Of a stretch of DNA of 35,875 nucleotides, positions 25,653 through 33,660 are shown piece after piece (the stretch's first letter is position 1; each line of letters starts with the position of its first letter). A program made the position numbers and the translations under genes. This stretch comes from Planctomycetota bacterium (GTDB taxonomy: Bacteria; Planctomycetota; JAJSAM01; JAJVHW01), in assembly GCA_021776825.1 (NCBI GenBank), contig JAJFFG010000062.1, positions 1 to 35,875 of the forward strand, written 5' to 3'. The notes below the pieces were generated by a model. That model was not told where the DNA came from and did not search any database. It saw only the letters and a program-made list of their open reading frames with translations.

Positions 25653-27878
25653 TCACACGACGCGGATCGCCTGTCGAACCCGTCGCAGCAACTCCTCGGC
25701 CGCGAAGGGCTTGGTCAGGAACGCCACGTCCGGACCCAACACCCCCTGCTTGCTGAGCAGGTGGCCGGAGTAGCCGGACATGAACAGCACGCCGATGTCG
25801 GGATGCAGACCCCGAACTTCCTTCGCGAGCTCCGGCCCACTGAGCCCCGGCATGACCACGTCGGTGACCAGCAGGTCAATTCGACTGTCGTGCGTGCGGG
25901 CGGCGTCGAGTGTGTCGTGGGGACTCGCGCCGTGAAGCACCGTGTAGCCGGCCTCCGTCAGGATCTCGACCACGAGCTCCCGCAACGGTCTCTCGTCCTC
26001 CGCGACGAGAACCGTCTCATTCACGCACCGCGCCTGTGCCGCTGTCCGCTCCGGCTCCAGTGCGGAAAGGGGATCGGAGACAGCTGTGTCCGGCATGCCG
26101 CCCACGGTGTCGAGACGGGGCACGTAGACGAGGAACGACGAGCCGTCCGGCGGTGAGCTCACCACGTCGATGTAGCCGTCGTGCTGCTTCACGATCCCGT
26201 AGACCATCGCCAGCCCCAGCCCGGTGCCCTTGCCCTCGGTCTTCGTCGTGTAGAACGGCTCGAAGACGCGCGACACAACGTCGGGTGACATGCCGTGGCC
26301 GGTGTCCGACACCGAGAGCAGCACGTAGCGACCTGCGCGAGAGCCAGGATGGGTGGCGACGAATTCGGCGTCCATCTCGAAGTTGCGCGTGGCAAACGTC
26401 AGCGTGCCACCCGCCGACATGGAGTCGCGAGCGTTCACCGCCAGGTTCATGAGCAGCTGGTCGACCTGACCAGGATCCGCCACCACGTGACCGAGATCCG
26501 GCGCGAGCTCGGTCACCAACCGGATGTTCTCACCGAGCACGCGCTCGAAGAGGCTGACGGTGGCCCTCACGGAGGCGCCGAGATCGACGGTCCGCGGCTG
26601 GATCACCTGCTGGCGGCTAAACGAGAGCAACTGCGACGTGAGACGCGCCGCGCGCTCGGAGGCCTCGAGAATGCGATCCAGCGGAACCCCGTACCTCTCG
26701 TCGGACGGCAGTCTGCGCCGGAGCATCTGGCCGCAGACCGAGATGACCGTCAACAGGTTGTTGAAGTCGTGGGCGACGCCGCCGGCGAGTCGTCCCACGG
26801 CCTCCATCTTCTGGGCCTGCCGAAGACTGTTCTCCAGTTCCTCCCGCTCCGCCGCGGCGCGTCGCTCGTCGGTGATGTCGATGATCAGCGCCACGAACGA
26901 CGATCGCGTTCCGTGTTCCGTGAGCTGCAGATGCACGCGCACCGGATAGCGCGTGCCATCGCTGCGGAGATGCTCCGTCTCGAACACCACGCGATCCTGC
27001 GTACCTCGGCGCAGCGGGCGGACCAACTGTGCGAAGGTCTCGGCATCGACGTCGGGCTTGAGGTCAAGGGGCGTCATGCCGCGGAGGTTCTCTGCTGTGT
27101 ACCCGAGGTTGCGCCGCCCCTCTTCGCTCACGTACTCGAAGCGCAAGGTCTCGGGGTCGAACGCGTAGATCTCGTTCAGGCTCTTGTCGATGAGCTCAGC
27201 GAGCCATGTGCCACGCGCTTCCGTGCGCTTGCTCTCCGTGAGATCGCGAATGATGGACTGTGTGCCGATCCGTTGCCCGGCGGCGTCGAAGACCGCGACG
27301 ACCTCGGCCTCGGCGGGGAACTGCGTGCCATCCTGCCGCAGTCCCGCGTACTCGAAGCGCGTCTCGACGGTCTCGCCGCGCATGCGGCGCTTGTGTCGCT
27401 CGAGCAGGCGATCGTGCCACTCCGGGGCAACGTAGGTCTCGATCGTCACGTCCGGCAACTGCGTTCGATCGAGTCCGAACATCTCGAGCAACCGGTTGTT
27501 CGCGAACACGGCGCGACCATCGAGATCATCGCGCAGCACGCCCTCCGGGATGTTCTCGACGATGTCGTGCAGCCGCATCTCGGCATGACGGCGCGCGTCG
27601 GCCTCGCGCCTCCCGTCGGTCCATCGCCGTGCGGCGAAGACGGAGACCGCGATCGTCAGGACGGACGCGCACCCGAGCATGTCGTCGGCGTGCCAGCTCT
27701 CGTGCGCTCGTGCCCACTCGCAGAACCGCTCGAAGCTGTCATTCGACGCGAGCAGGGACCAGAGGACGAGGACGCCGAGACTGAGGACCCACAGGTCGCG
27801 ACGTGCTCGGTTGCGTGCCGGGGGCGGCGGGCGCCCCTCCGTTGCGAGGATCGCCGTCTCCGGTGATGTCCTTTCCAC
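25653..27878 (-). CDS. Hybrid sensor histidine kinase with two PAS domains and receiver
   Basis: 741 aa; GTG 27878 follows AGGAGG by 7 nt. Membrane helices lie at about 29-45 and 66-83. PAS domains follow at about 100-215 (IVENIPEGVLRDDLDGRAVF) and 225-338 (LNEIYAFDPETLRFEYVSEE). The dimerisation domain has H370 in GGVAHDFNNLL, the HDFNN type. ATP-binding boxes are N (NLAVNARDSM, 478-487), G1 (DTGHGM), F (FEPFYTTK) and G2 (GKGTGLGL, 549-556). The receiver domain spans about 620-740, with phospho-acceptor D673 (LLVTDVVMPG) and K723 (TKPF). It should sense a signal through PAS and pass phosphate to a histidine phosphotransfer or response protein not found in this window. Confidence 0.93.
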   Translation of the reverse strand: MERTSPETAILATEGRPPPPARNRARRDLWVLSLGVLVLWSLLASNDSFERFCEWARAHESWHADDMLGCASVLTIAVSVFAARRWTDGRREADARRHAEMRLHDIVENIPEGVLRDDLDGRAVFANNRLLEMFGLDRTQLPDVTIETYVAPEWHDRLLERHKRRMRGETVETRFEYAGLRQDGTQFPAEAEVVAVFDAAGQRIGTQSIIRDLTESKRTEARGTWLAELIDKSLNEIYAFDPETLRFEYVSEEGRRNLGYTAENLRGMTPLDLKPDVDAETFAQLVRPLRRGTQDRVVFETEHLRSDGTRYPVRVHLQLTEHGTRSSFVALIIDITDERRAAAEREELENSLRQAQKMEAVGRLAGGVAHDFNNLLTVISVCGQMLRRRLPSDERYGVPLDRILEASERAARLTSQLLSFSRQQVIQPRTVDLGASVRATVSLFERVLGENIRLVTELAPDLGHVVADPGQVDQLLMNLAVNARDSMSAGGTLTFATRNFEMDAEFVATHPGSRAGRYVLLSVSDTGHGMSPDVVSRVFEPFYTTKTEGKGTGLGLAMVYGIVKQHDGYIDVVSSPPDGSSFLVYVPRLDTVGGMPDTAVSDPLSALEPERTAAQARCVNETVLVAEDERPLRELVVEILTEAGYTVLHGASPHDTLDAARTHDSRIDLLVTDVVMPGLSGPELAKEVRGLHPDIGVLFMSGYSGHLLSKQGVLGPDVAFLTKPFAAEELLRRVRQAIRVV

Positions 27879-28247
27879 GTCAACGCCTCCTGGAGATCAG
27901 CGCGCGTCGGCCGCGGGCCGCGCTGCGATGGGATCGGCTCCGGTTCCTCCAGTGAAGCGAAGCGTCTGACGACTCTCGCGCACTTCGCCCCGTGTGCCGT
28001 GGGCGTCCCCACAGTCTCGGCGTCCATGAACGAATAGTGAACGCCTACGGGCTCACCGTAGAGCAGCGAACCGGCGCTGTCGAGACCACGAGCGACCCGG
28101 TCCCTTGCCGCCGCGAGGGCGTGAGCAGTTGGCTCGAGCCGGATTCGGCGAGGGATCCGGTCCACAACGCCCGCAGTGGTCCGCGGCGCCGGAGGCGGCC
28201 CGACCGCGCCGCACTTGGCCGGCGCTCACGACGCAGTCGGCCTAGAG
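27879..28247. other. Intergenic region upstream of the kinase, no gene seen
   Basis: About 370 nt between the kinase start and the palindromic element. On the minus strand TACGGT occurs at 28060-28055 (CTCTACGGTGAGCC), a possible -10 for the kinase about 180 nt upstream. Open frames here are Arg-rich and not convincing. Confidence 0.4.
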
Positions 28248-28309
28248 CGAGCAGGCTGTCGCGCCAACCTGCGTGGCCCGTCGAGGCCGAAACTCCGACA
28301 GCGTGCTAG
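28248..28309 (-). repeat. CTAG-ended palindromic element, copy B
   Basis: Its reverse complement is 55/62 identical to 7488-7549, with no gaps. It starts on the minus strand with CTAGCACGCTGTCGG, and its TAG is the stop codon of the FG-GAP gene, as in copy A. The far end reads CGACAGCCTGCTCG. Confidence 0.75.
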
Positions 28310-30786
28310 TCCGGATCGCCGCCGAGAACGTCATCCAGCTGACCGGTGAGGATCACGTTGGCATCGTTCGCCAACGATCCGGCCACCGGCACACCCAGGA
28401 ACACGTACGCGCGCCCGCTGCCGATTCCACCGTCCTCGTTCAACGGCGCGAACGTGGTCAGGACCGCGAGGCCGTTCTGCACGATCGGCAGGCCGAACAG
28501 GGGGAAGCCTTCGAACGAACCGGGACCGGTGATGATCGCCGTGCCGGCGGAGGTGCCGCCCGAGAGCAGCGTCGGACCACCCGCGACGATGAACACCGCG
28601 CCGTCCTCGAGCTCGGCACCCGGGGCTCCGAGGACGAGGTCGAGCGTCGAGTCGCCGATGATGTCCTGCAGGACGAAGGTCGCACCGAGCAGTTCGTCGG
28701 TGTCCCCGTTGAACGTCCGCGCCGCGCCGGCCGTCGTGGACGTGGCAAACGTCGAGCTGCCCGTGAAGACGTAGACCGCACCATCGGCGGCGATGTCCTC
28801 GGGCAGTTCGGACACGACGAGATCGTCGATCCCGTCGCCGGTCACGTCGCCCGAGGCGACACCGATGCCGAAGCCGCCGTCGGCGATGGCCCCGCTGATG
28901 ATCGCGCTCGCGCTCGCTCCAGCGACGTCGGCGAAGCCGGTGCCCCCGAAGAACACATAGACCTTGCCGGTCTCGCCGATGTTGTCGACCTCGTCGGCTC
29001 CGACGATCAGGTCGGTGGTGCCGTCGTCATTGACGTCGCCGTGGGCGATCGACGCCCCGAAGAGGTCGTCGGCAGCTTCACCGGTGAACGTGGCGTCAGC
29101 GTTGGCCGTCGTCCGGTCGGTCTGGCCCGTGCCGCCGAAGAAGACGAACGCCGCGCCGGTCCCGGTGTTGCCGGCCTCGGCACCGATCAGGATGTCGGCC
29201 TCGCCGTCTCCGTTCACATCGCCGACGGCGACGGAGTTGAAGCCGCCTTCGCCGATCGCGCCCTCGATCGTGAAGGTGTCGTCCGTGGACAGCGGACCGC
29301 CGAAGCCGGCGCCGCCTGCGAACACGTGGCACGTTCCGTCGGGGTTCTCGTCGGAGTTGACGATCAGGTCGGCCTGGCCGTCGCCCGTGACGTCACCGAC
29401 AGCGTACTCCTTGCCGAATGTGTCGCCGGCGCCCGCGCCGTTGATGACGCGGTCAGCGAGTCCGACTCCGGCATCGTTCGCCGGTGGTCCGCCGAAGAAC
29501 ACGTAGACGCGACCGGCGAGGCCGTTGGCGTCCGGCGCCGGCAGGATCAGGTCGTCAATGCCGTCGCCGTTCAGGTCGACGTCTCCGCCGACGCGGAGCG
29601 GCACGAACACCTGGAACGAGCTGAAGTGACTGACCGGGAACGAGACGGTGCCGAAGTCGACATCAATGTCGTACGGCCCGGGCACGAGCTCGATGTTGCC
29701 GTCGGCGTCACGCGTGAAGACCTGCAGAGCCGACGGATCGGCGCCGAAGCGATCTGCGTCGAACGGGATGGTCACGGTGACGTCGAGCTCGAACTCGATC
29801 CCCTCGGGACCGAAGAACACGGACGGGCCGGCGCCCTGCTGCTCCTCGCCGGGCGGCAACGCCGGGTCGATCGTCGTGCTCGAGCCGATGAAGATCGGCG
29901 ACGGGGTGCGCAGGGCGCCGGCGGGGACGTCCACCGAGGAGCCGACGATGTCGCCGACGATGTCCTCGTCGTCGGCCTCGACCAGTTCGCCGCCGGGCGT
30001 GATGATCTTGCCGACAGCCGCCTTCGGGCCATCGGTCGGCTGCAGCACGGTGTCGCGCAGATCGATGCGCACCTTCGCGGGCTTCGACTTGATCTTGATC
30101 TTGCCCGCGATCTTCCCGTCGCCGGCCGTGTTCGAGATCGTGAGGCAACCGTCGCCGAAGTCGTCGAACAGCAGGTTCTTCAGCTTGTGGCCCTTGGAAG
30201 CGTCGGCCGGCGGCGGGATGTCGACCTGGAACTCGTCGCCCTCGAGGCTCGAGAAGATCGGACGGGCACTCGACCCGGCTCCCTTCACGCTGATCGAGAG
30301 CACCGCTCCGCGGTCCGCGAAGAAGTCGGCGAACGTGACGTCGTCCGCGAAGAAGAGCTCGTCCTTGATCTTCGCGCTCGACGGGCTCTTCCACTTCGCC
30401 TTCAGCTGGTAGTTGCCGTTCGGCCCGCTCGCGCGCGTGACCTCGATGACGTAGACGGTCGAGAAGTCCGAAACGATCTTCACCTTGGCGCTGGTCGACT
30501 TCTGCTTCACGAGGCCGTCCGAGACGACCGTGTCGAAGTCGTCGAGGACGCGCAGCGTCATGCCGGGAGCCGTGCCGCCCTTGGGCTTGATGCCCTTGAC
30601 CGAGGCCACGAGCTTCGCGCCTTCCGGCAAGCTGACGAGGAAGCGGTCCACGCCTTCGTCCGCGATCGTGCCGTCGACGATGGCGCCGTTGCTGATCTCG
30701 AGCTCGATGTCGGCGACCGCGGGCTGCGTCGCTACGGCGACGAACAGACCCAGGGCCAGGACGATGCTGCGCGGGAACGCGCTCAT
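28306..30786 (-). CDS. Secreted FG-GAP/integrin-alpha-type beta-propeller protein
   Basis: 826 aa. A signal peptide occupies residues 1-25 (SIVLALGLFVAVATQPAVAD). Residues 26-135 resemble a pre-peptidase-like beta domain, with VDRFLVSLPEGAKLVASVKG. A second strand-rich part ends near residue 395 with VSFPVSHFSSFQVFV, the ZU5-like pattern. The remaining about 420 residues contain FG-GAP blades with calcium loops: DLNGDGIDDL, DVTGDGQADL, DVNGDGEADI, DVNDDGTTDL, DVTGDGIDDL and DIIGDSTLDL. A seventh blade is degenerate. The layout predicts a calcium-bound, integrin-alpha-like propeller outside the cell. The TAG stop comes from a palindromic element. No anchor is visible. Confidence 0.9.
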   Translation of the reverse strand: MSAFPRSIVLALGLFVAVATQPAVADIELEISNGAIVDGTIADEGVDRFLVSLPEGAKLVASVKGIKPKGGTAPGMTLRVLDDFDTVVSDGLVKQKSTSAKVKIVSDFSTVYVIEVTRASGPNGNYQLKAKWKSPSSAKIKDELFFADDVTFADFFADRGAVLSISVKGAGSSARPIFSSLEGDEFQVDIPPPADASKGHKLKNLLFDDFGDGCLTISNTAGDGKIAGKIKIKSKPAKVRIDLRDTVLQPTDGPKAAVGKIITPGGELVEADDEDIVGDIVGSSVDVPAGALRTPSPIFIGSSTTIDPALPPGEEQQGAGPSVFFGPEGIEFELDVTVTIPFDADRFGADPSALQVFTRDADGNIELVPGPYDIDVDFGTVSFPVSHFSSFQVFVPLRVGGDVDLNGDGIDDLILPAPDANGLAGRVYVFFGGPPANDAGVGLADRVINGAGAGDTFGKEYAVGDVTGDGQADLIVNSDENPDGTCHVFAGGAGFGGPLSTDDTFTIEGAIGEGGFNSVAVGDVNGDGEADILIGAEAGNTGTGAAFVFFGGTGQTDRTTANADATFTGEAADDLFGASIAHGDVNDDGTTDLIVGADEVDNIGETGKVYVFFGGTGFADVAGASASAIISGAIADGGFGIGVASGDVTGDGIDDLVVSELPEDIAADGAVYVFTGSSTFATSTTAGAARTFNGDTDELLGATFVLQDIIGDSTLDLVLGAPGAELEDGAVFIVAGGPTLLSGGTSAGTAIITGPGSFEGFPLFGLPIVQNGLAVLTTFAPLNEDGGIGSGRAYVFLGVPVAGSLANDANVILTGQLDDVLGGDPD

Positions 30787-30825
30787 GGACTCCCCCTTCG
30801 CGAGATGCGCCTGCTGGAGGCGCCG

Positions 30826-30831
30826 ACTCTA
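30826..30831 (-). promoter_or_regulatory. Candidate extended -10 element of the FG-GAP gene
   Basis: On the minus strand GGGTAGAGT (TAGAGT) lies 39 nt before the ATG. It matches the GGGTANNNT pattern of the 16731 and 32013 genes. Confidence 0.4.
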
Positions 30832-30988
30832 CCCGATGAGGATCGGGCCACACGGTTCACCGAAGCCCCCGGGCTCGCGTACGTGAGGGGAGCGACGTAC
30901 ACCCAGGTCGGGCTTGCGACGGGGCGCTGCGAACGTCCCGCCGTGGACAGTCTACGTCGCCCTGCTCGGAGATGCTGGCGCAGGTGCA

Positions 30989-31012
30989 GGGCGGGGCTGC
31001 CGGGCCCGGCCC
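30989..31012 (-). terminator. GC-rich hairpin after the isochorismatase-like gene
   Basis: The arms GGGCGGGGC and GCCCGGCCC pair at 8 of 9 positions around a 6-nt loop, beginning 10 nt after the stop of the minus-strand gene. There is no U-run, so it is at best a GC-rich terminator or an RNA end-protecting structure. Confidence 0.3.
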
Positions 31013-31022
31013 ATCCGACCGG

Positions 31023-31580
31023 TCAGAGGAACAGGCGCTGGACGTCCTTGAACGACGGGTGGCGTGCGTCGCGCAACAGTTCGAACGCCGCGGTCTCGAC
31101 GGTCGTCAGCACCGCGCCCGCGCGCTCCATTCGGCGGAGCGCGGCGTCGCGATCGAGACCCGAACGCGAGTCGACGGCGTCGGCCGCGACGTGGACCTCG
31201 TATCCCGCCGTCAGTAGGTCGTGCACCGTCTGGTTCACGCAGACGTGTGCCTCGATCCCGCAGACGACGATCGATCGAGCGCCGGAGGTCTCGAGCCCCT
31301 CGCGCACCTCGTCGCAGCCGAGCGAGCTGAAGCAGGTCTTCGCCGGCGGTGTCGCTGCGAGCTCAGCGCGGACCACCTCGACGGTCGGCCCGAGCCCCTT
31401 CGGGTACTGCTCGGTGGCGAAGACCGGCAAGCCCAGGAGCCCGAACGTCTTCGCGAGCCGCGCACAGCCGGCGGCCGTCTGCTCGAAGTCCTCGATGGCC
31501 GGAGCGAAGCGCTCCTGCACGTCGATGACCAGCAGCGCGCTGCGGACCGGGTCGAGCAGTCCCCGTCCGCCGCCGTTCAC
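31023..31580 (-). CDS. Isochorismatase-family cysteine hydrolase
   Basis: 185 aa from GTG 31580, which overlaps the upstream stop by 4 nt (GTGA). Longer starts in this frame only add Arg-rich antisense sequence. The family fold is clear: SALLVIDVQERFAP with catalytic Asp (D in IDVQ), a Lys after KGLGPTVEVV... in the PAKTCFSSLG block, and the nucleophile Cys in VVCGIEAHVCVNQTVHDLL (C of HVCV). The cis-peptide GIEAH and C-V-N-Q-T pattern match YcaC/YecD-like members. It probably hydrolyses a small amide or isochorismate-like compound; the substrate is unknown. It is coupled to the 31577-31930 gene. Confidence 0.9.
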   Translation of the reverse strand: MNGGGRGLLDPVRSALLVIDVQERFAPAIEDFEQTAAGCARLAKTFGLLGLPVFATEQYPKGLGPTVEVVRAELAATPPAKTCFSSLGCDEVREGLETSGARSIVVCGIEAHVCVNQTVHDLLTAGYEVHVAADAVDSRSGLDRDAALRRMERAGAVLTTVETAAFELLRDARHPSFKDVQRLFL

Positions 31581-31930
31581 GCCGTCGCAAGTTCCCGCGC
31601 GTCGCGACCGACCGCCGCGAGGTGAGCTCGGAGGGCTCGCGTGTGACGGGCGACGCCACCGGCGCGGCGCAGGCGCCCCTCCACTCGCACGAACGTCCGG
31701 CGCGAGACACGCCCGTCGCGGCCGCTGACGCGCACGGCCCCGAGGTAGGCCGAGGGCTGGGCACGCCGCCCGTTCAACTCCGCCAGCCAGATCCGCACCA
31801 CATGGTCGACATGCCCAGTCGGGTCGGCGGCGAAGCGGTCGAAGTCGATGTCGCGCTCGAACACGACGGTGTGCGTCCGAGATCGGACCCAAGCCCGGCG
31901 CTCCTCGAACAGCAGGAATGCGTTGCCCAC
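31577..31930 (-). CDS. Hypothetical 117-aa protein coupled to the isochorismatase-like gene
   Basis: The frame runs from GTG 31930 (MGNAFLLFEERRAWVRSRTH) to a TGA that overlaps the next start. The protein is basic and soluble, with no signal peptide. FDRFAADPTGHVDHVVRIWL in the middle suggests a helix after the first strands. TAGGCT at 31945-31940 is 10 nt upstream of the GTG, so transcription may begin almost at the start codon. No family is recognised. Coupled translation suggests that it works with, or is at least made together with, the hydrolase. Confidence 0.6.
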   Translation of the reverse strand: MGNAFLLFEERRAWVRSRTHTVVFERDIDFDRFAADPTGHVDHVVRIWLAELNGRRAQPSAYLGAVRVSGRDGRVSRRTFVRVEGRLRRAGGVARHTRALRAHLAAVGRDARELATA

Positions 31931-31939
31931 GACACCCGC

Positions 31940-31945
31940 AGCCTA
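31940..31945 (-). promoter_or_regulatory. Candidate extended -10 element, near-leaderless gene
   Basis: GGGTAGGCT on the minus strand ends 10 nt before the GTG at 31930. It is divergent from the element at 32001. Confidence 0.4.
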
Positions 31946-32000
31946 CCCGATGCGTGCCGACCGCACCCGGCCCGTCCACGTCTCCGAGACCTGCGCCGGG

Positions 32001-32006
32001 TAGTCT
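32001..32006 (+). promoter_or_regulatory. Candidate extended -10 element, leaderless start
   Basis: GGGTAGTCT (TAGTCT at 32001-32006) ends 6 nt before the ATG at 32013, the distance expected from -10 to the transcription start. No Shine-Dalgarno fits between them. Confidence 0.45.
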
Positions 32007-32012
32007 CCCGCG

Positions 32013-32696
32013 ATGGAGCCCGCGACTCCGACGACCGACGCTGCGAGCGTCGTGCTGAGCGTACGTGGGATGAGTGTGCGCGCAGGCGGTGTACCGCTCC
32101 TCGATGGCGTCACCTTCGATCTGCGTCGCGGCGAGATCGTGGCGCTGGTCGGGCCGTCGGGGTGCGGCAAGTCCACTCTGCTGCGCGCCGTCTCGGGACT
32201 CTCCGACGCGTCCGGAGGCGAGGTGCTCCTCGGCGGTCGGGCAGGCTCCGACGCCGACCAGCCGGAGTTTCGGCGGGCCATGCCCCTGCTCGCCCAGACG
32301 CCCGTGATGCTGCCGGGAACCGTGCGCGAGAACCTGGCGCGCCCGTTCGCGTACGCCGCCGCTCGACGTGAGTTCCCGGCGGAGCGCGCGGTCGCGCTGC
32401 TCGACCGGCTGCACGTCGGCGGCGAGCGTCTCGACCAGGCGGCAGAGACGCTGTCCGTCGGTCAGCAGCAGCGCGTCGCATTGGTCCGTGCGCTGCTCCT
32501 CGAGCCGCGCGCCCTGCTCCTCGACGAACCGACGAGCGCGCTCGACCGCGCGGCGGCGGAGAGTGTCGAGACCGTCCTGCGCGAGGAGGCCGACGCCGGC
32601 CGCATCGCGGCGCTCGTCGTCACGCACGACGCCGCACAGGCCGAGCGACTGGCCGATCGGACCATCGATCTCGGGAGCGCGCTCCATGCCGACTGA
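32013..32696 (+). CDS. fetA: ABC transporter ATP-binding protein, FetA/YbbL-like
   Basis: 227 aa. Walker A GPSGCGKST is at 47-55, the Q-loop is in PLLAQTPVML (Q94), the signature LSVGQQQRVAL at 147-157, Walker B ALLLDEP at 167-173 and the switch histidine in VVTHDAAQ (H205). The short length and the LLAQTPVMLPGTVRENLARP block fit the FetA subunit of the FetAB exporter group, which has been linked to iron homeostasis and peroxide resistance. The overlapping partner is the matching FetB-like permease. The start at 32013 lies 6 nt behind a -10-like sequence, which suggests a leaderless message. The metal substrate is inferred from the family. Confidence 0.85.
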   Translation: MEPATPTTDAASVVLSVRGMSVRAGGVPLLDGVTFDLRRGEIVALVGPSGCGKSTLLRAVSGLSDASGGEVLLGGRAGSDADQPEFRRAMPLLAQTPVMLPGTVRENLARPFAYAAARREFPAERAVALLDRLHVGGERLDQAAETLSVGQQQRVALVRALLLEPRALLLDEPTSALDRAAAESVETVLREEADAGRIAALVVTHDAAQAERLADRTIDLGSALHAD

Positions 32697-33504
32697 GACG
32701 GTGACTGAGACGGTGGGCGCCCTCGAACTCGACGCCCTCGACCTGATCATCGGGTCCGTGCTGGTGGTGGTCGCGGGCCTGGTCTCGCTGGGGCTCCGCC
32801 TAGGGCTCGAACGGCGACTCGCGGTGGCCGCACTTCGAACCGTCGTCCAACTGCTGCTCGTCGGCTACGTGCTGCACGAAGTCTTCGAGATGGACACCGT
32901 CTGGCCGGTGCTCGGCGTCGGCGGTCTGATGGTCTTCGCCGCGAGCCGTTCGGCGATCGCCCGGCCGTCGCGGACGTTCGACGGCGTCGGCTGGCGCACG
33001 TTCGTCACGTTGGTGGCCAGCGCCCTGCTCACGACCGTTACCGTGACCTCGGCCGTCGTCGGCACGGATCCGTGGTTCGAGCCACAGTACCTGATCCCGC
33101 TGCTCGGGATGGCGCTCGGCAACGCGCTGACGGGCATCTCCCTCTGCCTGGATCAGGTACTGCAGTCACTCGACGAGCGGCGCGATCGGATCGAGCTGGA
33201 GCTCTCTCTCGGCGCAACGAGCTGGGAAGCCGCTCGTGGACCGCTCGCGGATGCCGTGCGGCGCGGCATGATCCCGATCATCAACTCCATGAGCGTGGCC
33301 GGGATCGTCTCGCTGCCCGGCATGATGACCGGACAGATCCTGGCGGGCGCCGAGCCTGTCGAGGCCGTGAAGTACCAGGTCGTGGTGATGTTCATGATCT
33401 CGGCGGCCACGGCGCTGGGCTGCATGCTGCTGGCGCTCTTCGTGTACCGCCGTGCCTTCAATCGGCGGCACCAGCTCGTCGAGGGACTGATCCGCCGCCG
33501 CTGA
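32686..33504 (+). CDS. fetB: ABC transporter permease, FetB/YbbM (UPF0014) family
   Basis: 272 aa from ATG 32686, which overlaps the end of the ATPase gene by 11 nt. Earlier starts in frame only add sequence antisense in character. About seven membrane helices are seen. Family marks include VAALRTVVQLLLVGYVL, IPLLGMALGNALTGISL, the ELELSLGATSWEAA coupling segment, and the very typical GIVSLPGMMTGQILAGAEPV, followed by AVKYQVVVMFMISAATALG. With the ATPase it should form a FetAB-type exporter of the inner membrane. The pair looks complete as one transcript. Confidence 0.92.
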   Translation: MPTETVTETVGALELDALDLIIGSVLVVVAGLVSLGLRLGLERRLAVAALRTVVQLLLVGYVLHEVFEMDTVWPVLGVGGLMVFAASRSAIARPSRTFDGVGWRTFVTLVASALLTTVTVTSAVVGTDPWFEPQYLIPLLGMALGNALTGISLCLDQVLQSLDERRDRIELELSLGATSWEAARGPLADAVRRGMIPIINSMSVAGIVSLPGMMTGQILAGAEPVEAVKYQVVVMFMISAATALGCMLLALFVYRRAFNRRHQLVEGLIRRR

Positions 33505-33597
33505 ACTTCGCGGAGACCGCGAGATCGGGCAAACTCGCCGAATCGGGGTGACGGAGGAGCCGAAACGGCCACGCTCACCCTTCGAGGAGCCCCCTTC

Positions 33598-33660
33598 ATG
33601 AACGCTCTCCTGAGCCACCGACCGATCAGCCGGCGGGTCCCGTCGGTGGATGTGCGATGA
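33598..33660 (+). CDS. Short upstream reading frame coupled to the EgtD-like gene
   Basis: A 20-codon frame (MNALLSHRPISRRVPSVD...) starts at ATG 33598 with GGAG 8 nt upstream. It stops at TGA 33658-33660, which overlaps the ATG of the next gene (ATGA). The next gene has no good Shine-Dalgarno, so ribosomes may reach it by coupling from this frame. The peptide has no recognisable run of one amino acid, so attenuation is not indicated. It may be just a coupling device, or chance. Confidence 0.4.
   Translation: MNALLSHRPISRRVPSVDVR

Noticed and set aside
28273..31728. 1151-codon plus-strand frame
   Set aside because: Antisense shadow of the FG-GAP gene. The Asp/Arg/Val-rich translation has no domain, while the other strand has a signal peptide and regular propeller blades.
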